Of a DNA stretch of 5,030 nucleotides, positions 1-5,030 are shown one piece after another. A program made the translations under genes and the position numbers. Below the pieces are notes generated by a model that saw only the letters and a program-made list of their open reading frames with translations, was not told the origin of the DNA and did no database searches. The stretch's first letter is position 1, and every line of letters begins with the position of its first letter. Origin of the DNA: Prolixibacteraceae bacterium. GTDB lineage: Bacteria > Bacteroidota > Bacteroidia > Bacteroidales > Prolixibacteraceae. Where the stretch lies: contig JAGYOI010000136.1 of the NCBI GenBank assembly GCA_018399395.1, forward strand, positions 1 through 5,030, in the 5' to 3' direction.

Positions 1-46
1 TAAAACGTCCATCGGACGGATTAGGGCTGACAATAATTTCTGCAAG
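1..46 (-). other. Start of T9SS type A sorting domain (Por secretion tail)
   Basis: Residues 890-904 read L-A-E-I-I-V-S-P-N-P-S-D-G-R-F. The hydrophobic strand followed by S-P-N-P and then G-x-F is the usual opening of the type A C-terminal sorting domain of Bacteroidota. In this family the domain is about 70-80 residues long, carries the cargo through the outer membrane, and is then removed, often with attachment to A-LPS. The remainder, including the conserved Gly-rich middle and the final Lys-rich strand, lies beyond the left edge and cannot be checked here. Confidence 0.88.
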
Positions 47-2713
47 GCTTTGCTTGTCAACTGATGTCCGTATTACATTCACGCATTCCGATGTATCGGT
101 GCAATGTTCCGTAAAAACGATAACAGCATACCCGCCATTTTCTTCGGCGATAAATTCCTGTTCTGTTGCACCTTCAATTTCTTCTTCTGTTTCGCAGTTA
201 ATCCATTGGTAGGTAGCATTATCGTGCAGCGATTGTAAAAGAGTATCGTTTACAACATTCAATTCACGGTTGATGTGCTCAATGGTGAGGTGGGTGGTAA
301 TGATGCTGTCGGCACCTGCATTGTTTGCCAGTGTGTCGGTATAAATCCCGTTTTCGGTGTAAGCTTTACCTGCCGGAGATAAATATTCACCGCAGGCTAT
401 AACTGTTTCTTCGGAATAGGTGTCGAGGTTGGGCACAAAGCTCCAAAGTTCCCTTCCTTCTGTTGCGTTGGTTGCTGCAAAGTACACTTTATTATCATGC
501 AATGTAAAGCCTTCGGGGTTTGAGTTGCCTATGCCCACAAAAATATCAGCCATCATTTGCGGGGCATCATTTCCGTTATAACTCCAAAGTTCGGTTCCGT
601 GCACACCATCATTGGCAGCAAAATATAGGGTTTGGTTAATAACCTTGAAATTCATTGGCTCCGAACTTTGTTCCCCGGGGTTTATATCGCCAATTTGTTG
701 TGGAGGGTTTTCACCATCGTACGACCATAATTCAATACCTGTTGAATCGGTGTATGCCGAAAGAATGAGCTTATTGTTGAAAACAACCATTTCGTGCGGG
801 ACAATATCTTCCCAGTTTTCATCAGTGGCTTTTAAATTGATTAGGTCATTATTGTCACTTAATTCCCACAACGATGTTCCAATAACCTCAGCATAAGCCC
901 TGAAATACAATTTATTGTTGAATATGGTCATTGATTTTGGGTGTGAGCTGTATTCGCCCACACGGCAATCGAATGCAAGTTGTGCATTTTCAGCATGCTC
1001 CATCATCCACAATTCTTTCCCATATATGCTGTCTTCAGCTGCAAAGTAAAGTTTATCGTTAAAAACAACCATATTTTCGGGTGATGATGATTTACTTCCT
1101 TGATAGATATCAGCAACCAAAATTGGGGGTGTGCTACCATTATACTTCCATAACTCTTTTCCGTTCATTTCATTTTCTGCTGAGAAATACACCATCTCGT
1201 TAAAAGCTGTAAAATGGTTGGGATATCCCCATGCACCCCCTTCATATATGTCGGCTACAAAAGTTGGCGGGTTAGTGCCATCATACTCAAGTAGCTCAAT
1301 CCCATGGTTTTTAACTTTCCCTGAGAATATAACTTTGTTGTTGAATACAATTTTGTCTAAGAGGTCGTTCCATTTTGTATTTTCTGAATGACCAATTTTT
1401 ACGGGGTTGCCTACTCCGTTGTATTTCCATAGCTGATAGTCAATTAATGTATCAAATGCTGAAAAATATAATTCATTGTTGAAGGTAAATAAATTGTTTG
1501 GGTTTGAGCTATTATCCCCTTTTCTTAGATCATATTCTTTTTCGCTATTGCCGTCCATGTCAAATACCTGCATCTCAATACCCTGCTCGTTGTTCATCCT
1601 GAAAATGAGTTGATTTTTAAAAAGAATCAGCTCATTTGTCATGCTGCTGTAGTTTGAAACTTTCAGAATCTCCTCAGCCGATGGCCCATCTTCATATTTC
1701 CATATTGAAATTTCGTTTTCAGGGTTTGAACCGAAAAAATACAGTGAAGTCCCGTCATAATGATATGCTTCGGGGTCATTGCTAATATGGTAATTAAAGT
1801 ATACGTCATTCAATGCATTTGTTGTCGGCGACCCGTCGTACATGAATATATCACCATTGAAACTATAAAAAAGTCTATCAAAAGCAAAAGCAAACGGTAA
1901 TATTGAACCTTTAGGGGTGTTGATTTTTTCTGGTGGGTTTTCACCATCATATTGCCAAAGTGTAGATTCTGATCTAAATGATTCAGAAGTATCGAAATAA
2001 AGTTTATTATTCCCGGTAATCAATGACCGTGGGGTGTCACCATCAAATTCAACTTGTTCAGGATTGTTTATACCATCAAACTCGTATAGTTTAGCTTCTC
2101 CAAATAAAGAGTTTTGGGCTTTGAAAAATGTTTTATTATTTATACTTACCGGTTTCTCCGATACATAGTAAAAACTACTGTCGGTAACATTTTCAGGCGT
2201 AAGCGCAGGTGAATTTTCTTTGTATTCAAGCAAATTATAGCGTACATCGAAATTCTTGCGTACTTTGAGGAAGAAAAACAGTTTATCGTTTAGGACGAAT
2301 GCTGATGATAACGTGCTGCTTTCTTTCTCCGGTGTTATGTCGTCAGCTATTTGAAAGCCGGTTTCGGGGGAATAATACCATAGCTCATATCCGTGGATAC
2401 TGTCGTAGGCATTGAAATAAAGTTTGTTGTTGTATTTGGTCAAGAAAGATTCACTTGATATCGTTGGTTGTTCTTCGGGTAAAACAATTTCGGGGGCTGA
2501 CGTGCCGTTATAGGCAAAAAGTGTTTGCTCGGAATATCCAATTGTTGCAAAAAAGTACAACGTATTGTTGAGTTCAACGTATTGTTGGGGCTTGGAGCCT
2601 AATGATGATTGATTCTTGTTGATATTTTGCTCAAGCCTTGGCGTTTGTGCAGCATTTGTAATTGTTGTGAAAACAAAGAACAAAATTAATAGTAAGTTGA
2701 AGAACGTTTTCAT
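1..2713 (-). CDS. Secreted ELWxxDGT-type repeat protein with T9SS C-terminal sorting domain (3' end cut by window edge)
   Basis: The frame from the ATG at 2713 has no stop for 904 codons and runs off the left edge, so only the last part of the protein is missing. Domains in order: a signal peptide (residues 1-21); about 16 repeats (residues 45-757) of the form G-x-ELW-x-Y-(D/N)-G, then D-I-x-x-G, S-S-x-P and F-N-N-K-L-Y-F-x-A; a short module starting at C774 (774-813); an Ig-like module with TYQW and C840, C871 and C877 (about 820-881); and the start of a type A T9SS sorting domain with SPNPSDGRF at 896-904. These features show export through Sec and then the type IX system to the cell surface or medium. 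The repeats match the ELWxxDGT family common in Bacteroidota and myxobacteria, whose function is not established; a beta-propeller-like fold is my inference. No catalytic motif is visible. The ATG is chosen because the signal peptide begins exactly there. Only about 70 residues should be missing if the sorting domain has its usual size. Confidence 0.93.
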   Translation of the reverse strand, partial: MKTFFNLLLILFFVFTTITNAAQTPRLEQNINKNQSSLGSKPQQYVELNNTLYFFATIGYSEQTLFAYNGTSAPEIVLPEEQPTISSESFLTKYNNKLYFNAYDSIHGYELWYYSPETGFQIADDITPEKESSTLSSAFVLNDKLFFFLKVRKNFDVRYNLLEYKENSPALTPENVTDSSFYYVSEKPVSINNKTFFKAQNSLFGEAKLYEFDGINNPEQVEFDGDTPRSLITGNNKLYFDTSESFRSESTLWQYDGENPPEKINTPKGSILPFAFAFDRLFYSFNGDIFMYDGSPTTNALNDVYFNYHISNDPEAYHYDGTSLYFFGSNPENEISIWKYEDGPSAEEILKVSNYSSMTNELILFKNQLIFRMNNEQGIEMQVFDMDGNSEKEYDLRKGDNSSNPNNLFTFNNELYFSAFDTLIDYQLWKYNGVGNPVKIGHSENTKWNDLLDKIVFNNKVIFSGKVKNHGIELLEYDGTNPPTFVADIYEGGAWGYPNHFTAFNEMVYFSAENEMNGKELWKYNGSTPPILVADIYQGSKSSSPENMVVFNDKLYFAAEDSIYGKELWMMEHAENAQLAFDCRVGEYSSHPKSMTIFNNKLYFRAYAEVIGTSLWELSDNNDLINLKATDENWEDIVPHEMVVFNNKLILSAYTDSTGIELWSYDGENPPQQIGDINPGEQSSEPMNFKVINQTLYFAANDGVHGTELWSYNGNDAPQMMADIFVGIGNSNPEGFTLHDNKVYFAATNATEGRELWSFVPNLDTYSEETVIACGEYLSPAGKAYTENGIYTDTLANNAGADSIITTHLTIEHINRELNVVNDTLLQSLHDNATYQWINCETEEEIEGATEQEFIAEENGGYAVIVFTEHCTDTSECVNVIRTSVDKQSLAEIIVSPNPSDGRF
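443..2581 (-). repeat. Sixteen degenerate tandem protein repeats of the ELWxxDGT type
   Basis: Residues 45-757 of the secreted protein. Taking the Trp of ELW, or the residue aligned with it, as a marker, the units fall at residues 66, 112, 162, 210, 253, 290, 338, 382, 429, 475, 522, 569, 616, 663, 710 and 757. Spacing is irregular in the first half (37-50 residues) and almost constant in the second half (47, with a single 46). Each unit holds a hydrophobic strand ending in N-N-K-L-Y-F-x-A, a G-x-E-L-W strand, and a Y-(D/N)-G turn often followed by P-P. The marker Trp is replaced by Phe (66, 290), Leu (162, 475), Tyr (210) and Gln (382). The repeats have diverged at DNA level, so this is an old protein repeat and not a recent DNA expansion. 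Confidence 0.9.
2651..2713 (-). other. Signal peptide of the repeat protein
   Basis: Residues 1-21 begin Met-Lys-Thr, continue with a strongly hydrophobic core rich in Phe, Leu and Ile (residues 4-15), and end Thr-Asn-Ala. Thr19 at -3 and Ala21 at -1 suit signal peptidase I cleavage before Ala22; cleavage after Ala22 is the alternative. There is no lipobox cysteine, so this is not a lipoprotein signal. Sec export to the periplasm is the required first step for type IX secretion cargo. Confidence 0.88.
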
Positions 2714-2740
2714 TTTGGTGTGTTCTAAGTTGTAATAATA

Positions 2741-2777
2741 ACACAAAAGAATGTAACGTATGTACATTCTTTTGTGT
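2741..2777 (-). terminator. Perfect 15-bp hairpin after the rubrerythrin gene, likely intrinsic terminator
   Basis: Bases 2741-2755 and 2763-2777 are exact reverse complements over 15 bp, with a 7-base loop at 2756-2762. On the minus strand the hairpin begins 8 bases after the rubrerythrin TAA, and its 3' arm is T-rich and runs into TATTATTA, as in an AT-rich intrinsic terminator. The stem has only 5 G-C pairs out of 15, so its strength comes from length. It ends 27 bases before the start of the repeat-protein gene and could also form in that gene's leader or serve as an operator dyad, but termination of the rubrerythrin message is the simplest reading. Confidence 0.75.
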
Positions 2778-2785
2778 AGGTTTTA

Positions 2786-3361
2786 TTAGTAATTGTATGC
2801 TTTAATTTCGAAGTGTGCTTGTGGGTGGTCGCAAGCAGGGCATTTTTTGGGTGCAACGGTACCTTCGTGCAGGAATCCGCAGTTGCGACATTTCCACACT
2901 ACTTTATCATCGCGCTTGAATACCATGCCGGCTTCGAGGTTTTCGTATAATTTACGGAAGCGTTCTTCGTGCGCTTTCTCAACTTTGGCAACTTGTTTGA
3001 AAACATTGGCTATAAGCTTAAAACCTTCTTCTTCGGCTACTTTTGCAAATTCAGGGTATAGGTCTGACCACTCTTCGTTTTCACCGTCGGCTGATGCTTT
3101 CAGGTTTTCAAGTGTATCGCCAATAACGCCTGTTGGATATGCGGCTGTTATTTCAACCATGCCGCCTTCTAAAAATTTGAAGAAGCGTTTGGCGTGCTGT
3201 GTTTCGTTAAATGCCGTTTCTTCAAAAATACCGGCTATTTGTTCCAATCCTTCTTTTTTTGCCTGTTTGGCAAAGTAGCTATAACGCTGATGTGCCTGCG
3301 ATTCGCCGGCAAAAGCTTTTAATAAATTTTGTTCGGTTTTTGTTCCTTTTAAACTTGTCAT
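2786..3361 (-). CDS. rbr: Rubrerythrin (non-haem di-iron peroxidase)
   Basis: This complete 191-residue protein has the length of classical rubrerythrins. Residues 1 to about 145 form the ferritin-like four-helix domain. The expected di-iron ligands are all present: E20, E53 and H56 in one E-x-x-H, E94 and E97, and E128 and H131 in the second E-x-x-H. Residues 156-185 form the rubredoxin-like domain, with C158-x2-C161, a 12-residue spacer and C174-x2-C177 to bind one iron. In this family, electrons pass from the rubredoxin-type iron to the di-iron site, which reduces hydrogen peroxide to water in the cytoplasm of anaerobes. The ATG at 3361 is supported because it starts the conserved S-L-K-G-T-K-T-E segment and gives the usual ligand numbering. 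The leader is very AT-rich, contains a run of eight A's, and shows no Shine-Dalgarno sequence, as is usual in Bacteroidota. It lies 75 bases after the AsmA-like gene and is followed by a hairpin. Confidence 0.98.
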   Translation of the reverse strand: MTSLKGTKTEQNLLKAFAGESQAHQRYSYFAKQAKKEGLEQIAGIFEETAFNETQHAKRFFKFLEGGMVEITAAYPTGVIGDTLENLKASADGENEEWSDLYPEFAKVAEEEGFKLIANVFKQVAKVEKAHEERFRKLYENLEAGMVFKRDDKVVWKCRNCGFLHEGTVAPKKCPACDHPQAHFEIKAYNY

Positions 3362-3436
3362 ATTGTTTGATTTTTTTTAAGAATTGCTAAAATAATAAAT
3401 TATGGTCATTTAAAAACTTCAAAAGGAACGGGTGGA
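3362..3436 (-). other. AT-rich intergenic leader of the rubrerythrin gene; no clear promoter or terminator
   Basis: These 75 bases separate the TAG of the AsmA-like gene from the rubrerythrin ATG. No stem longer than about 5 bp is visible, so I see no terminator for the upstream gene, and read-through into rbr is possible. On the minus strand, TATTTTAG (3387-3394) is one base from the Bacteroidota -7 element TAnnTTTG. The nearest upstream TTTTG (3420-3424) is 25 bases away, too far for the usual spacing of about 19-21. A promoter for rbr is likely on general grounds but is not demonstrated here. Confidence 0.4.
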
Positions 3437-5030
3437 CTAATTTTTATCAGTTCCAGATTGCGGCCCTTCTTCATCTTCCTTTAGTCCCAGCGTGGCTTTC
3501 ATGCCGGCAAATATCGAACGCCAACAGTAGCCGACAACCGAGCGGCGTTTATTGCGGTGATTTTTGTACTTAACCGGCAGTACGAAGTTGCCCCGTTTCG
3601 GATTATCTGATTTCAGTGCCATGGTATTGATGAGGAAACTTACAAATTTGCCTTCCTTTTGCACCCCATCCTTGGTGTTTAGCACCGATATTTTCAAGTC
3701 GTTGTACATAAAACGCATCGTGCCAATTGCCGAGTCGCCATTTGCTTCAAACGAAGTGGTAAGCTTACGGTTTATGCCCTCTTTTATCGACAGGTTCATA
3801 CCGGGTTCGGTAATCGGGTTAAAAATATTGAGCGGCATTTCGTGGCTTGTGGCCTTAAAGGTGAACTCGTTATTTAACGAACGGTTGTCGAAAGTGATGT
3901 CGACTTCGGTTCTTCCTTCTCCCATCAGGTATCCTTCAATATGTAGGGGCATAAAGCGGTTATCGTTAAGTTTTTTGTCGATGTTGGTAATGTTTGAAAC
4001 CTGCGTGTTGATATCAGTTATCTTGATATAACTTTTTCGGGTGGCACCTGGCATTAATTCGGTGTATTCAAATGTGGGTACGTTTATTTCAACTTGCCCG
4101 ATATTTATTTTTTGTTTGAGGTCGCGCAAGGCTTCCTGGGGCATTGGTGGGGCTTGGTCGGGGTGCAGCGGGTAGGTTTTGTCGCGGTGGATTGAGGCAT
4201 ATTCGATATTGATTTCGGCCGATGATATATCAATAATATTATCGTCGAAATATTTTTGTAAGTCGATGTTGTTGAGGTTGATTTCGGCATTTTTTATTTT
4301 GTTATAATCTGCTTCGTATTGTTTTATTCTCATGTATTCCTTTTCGCTGTATACGGGCAATAACGAAAAATTAGTGATTTGCGCTTTCCCGTTGTTGTTA
4401 ATTGAAAATTTATCAATCGAATAATTATAAAATCCGTTGGTAGTTTTTCCTTTAAAATCAGTCATCGTAAGCCTGATGTTGTCTGAATTGAGCAATTTGC
4501 CAGCGTTTTGTAACGTTGAATCAACAGAAAAACCCGAGAGTTGTAAATCGATATTTTCGAGATGTGGTAGTTTGGAATTCTTCAGTGTAAAGCTTGAATT
4601 GAAAATTTCAGCACTGTTTAGTTTTATGGAATGTACAAGCGGTGATATTTTTTGGTATAATTCTAAATTATAGGGTGAAAACTTACCTGTTTTTTCAATT
4701 CGCTTATCATCAATTATCAGCGATGCATCTTTTGTTGATAATTGATAAGCATCAATTTTTTGAGTTTCGATAGCATTGAGCAGGTTCACACCACTCAGGT
4801 TTAATTCGGGAACCGACAGGTTGAAGTATTGCTTTTTTAGTTGCTTGTTTTTTTGTGGTTTTAGTGTAATGTTTTTAATGCCAATTTGTTCGTCTAAGTG
4901 GTTGTAACGTATTTCTCCAATATTTACAGAATGAATGCTGTCGGGGATAATGACCCGGCTGTTGTTTAACCTGAATCCGAAATCGTGATAAGAAGTGGAA
5001 AAATTACCATTGTCGTGTGCAATTTTTAAG
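3437..5030 (-). CDS. Large AsmA-like protein, C-terminal 530 residues (start beyond right edge)
   Basis: The frame is open from the right edge to the TAG at 3437-3439 and gives 530 residues. A GTG at 4789 is the first start-like codon, but the same frame continues upstream through 80 more residues of the same character, so it is not the true start. The visible protein is mostly short beta strands of alternating polarity, such as I-N-I-G-Q-V-E-I-N-V and L-N-L-S-G-V, with little helix. The layout resembles the AsmA-like/DUF748 group of large Bacteroidota envelope proteins. The end carries a segment around residues 438-450 (M-R-F-M-Y-N-D-L-K-I), a basic patch at 487-496, a W-R-S-I-F-A-G-M-K-A-T-L-G-L stretch at 503-516, and an acidic, polar tail. 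Known AsmA/TamB relatives are anchored in the inner membrane and are linked to lipid transport or outer-membrane assembly; the anchor, if present, would be in the missing N-terminus. Family assignment is by pattern only, and the exact role is unknown. Confidence 0.8.
   Translation of the reverse strand, partial: LKIAHDNGNFSTSYHDFGFRLNNSRVIIPDSIHSVNIGEIRYNHLDEQIGIKNITLKPQKNKQLKKQYFNLSVPELNLSGVNLLNAIETQKIDAYQLSTKDASLIIDDKRIEKTGKFSPYNLELYQKISPLVHSIKLNSAEIFNSSFTLKNSKLPHLENIDLQLSGFSVDSTLQNAGKLLNSDNIRLTMTDFKGKTTNGFYNYSIDKFSINNNGKAQITNFSLLPVYSEKEYMRIKQYEADYNKIKNAEINLNNIDLQKYFDDNIIDISSAEINIEYASIHRDKTYPLHPDQAPPMPQEALRDLKQKINIGQVEINVPTFEYTELMPGATRKSYIKITDINTQVSNITNIDKKLNDNRFMPLHIEGYLMGEGRTEVDITFDNRSLNNEFTFKATSHEMPLNIFNPITEPGMNLSIKEGINRKLTTSFEANGDSAIGTMRFMYNDLKISVLNTKDGVQKEGKFVSFLINTMALKSDNPKRGNFVLPVKYKNHRNKRRSVVGYCWRSIFAGMKATLGLKEDEEGPQSGTDKN

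Noticed and set aside
612..1391. Plus-strand open frames at 612-896 and 1131-1391
   Set aside because: They lie antisense to the repeat protein, and both reflect the repeated codons of the ELW and N-N-K-L-Y-F motifs read on the other strand.
443..2581. Repeated DNA motifs suggesting a CRISPR array or DNA tandem repeat
   Set aside because: The periodicity is in the protein, with units sharing only short stretches at DNA level, in one open frame of 904 codons. There are no identical direct repeats with unique spacers.
2793..3278. A 161-codon open frame on the plus strand opposite the rubrerythrin gene
   Set aside because: It lies fully inside a well-supported gene on the other strand, its translation is rich in Ser, Cys and Pro with no recognisable domain, and it is explained as a shadow of rbr codon use.
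3387..3424. Possible Bacteroidota promoter for rbr (TTTTG and TATTTTAG on the minus strand)
   Set aside because: The -7-like element has one mismatch and the gap to the TTTTG is 25 bases, outside the usual spacing of about 19-21, in a region so AT-rich that such matches arise by chance.
3564..4673. Plus-strand open frames at 3564-4031 and 4437-4673, and a minus-strand frame at 4105-4290
   Set aside because: All are inside the AsmA-like coding region in other frames. The 4105-4290 product is low-complexity, rich in Thr, Ser, Pro and Lys, and none resembles a known protein.
2786..5030. Rubrerythrin and the AsmA-like protein as parts of one functional system
   Set aside because: They share orientation and a 75-base gap, but one is a cytoplasmic peroxidase and the other a probable envelope protein. 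Nothing in the sequence links their functions beyond possible co-transcription.

Overview
The window looks like ordinary chromosomal DNA from a Bacteroidota bacterium, most likely an anaerobic or microaerophilic member of the Bacteroidales or a relative. Three things point there: a secreted protein whose C-terminus begins a type IX secretion (Por) sorting domain, AT-rich gene starts without a Shine-Dalgarno sequence, and a large AsmA-like envelope protein of a type common in the phylum. Rubrerythrin fits an oxygen-sensitive lifestyle. The lineage is an inference from protein character, not from a marker gene.

All three genes lie on the minus strand, so transcription runs from right to left. 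From 5030 down to 3437 is the C-terminal 530 residues of a large AsmA-like protein whose start lies beyond the right edge. After a 75-base AT-rich gap comes a complete rubrerythrin gene (3361 to 2786). Eight bases past its stop is a perfect 15-bp hairpin (2741-2777) that probably ends its transcript. From 2713 to the left edge runs a long ORF, open for 904 codons, that encodes a secreted repeat protein. It has a signal peptide, about 16 repeats of the ELWxxDGT type, two short cysteine-containing modules, and the first residues of a T9SS type A sorting domain, where the window cuts it.

The three products do not form an obvious pathway. Rubrerythrin is a cytoplasmic peroxide-detoxifying enzyme, the AsmA-like protein probably works in the cell envelope, and the repeat protein is exported to the cell surface or medium. 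Shared orientation and short gaps would allow partial co-transcription of the first two, but the hairpin separates the repeat protein. I found no RNA gene, mobile element, CRISPR array or attachment site, and no convincing new system. The most notable structure is the near-exact 47-residue period in the second half of the repeat protein.
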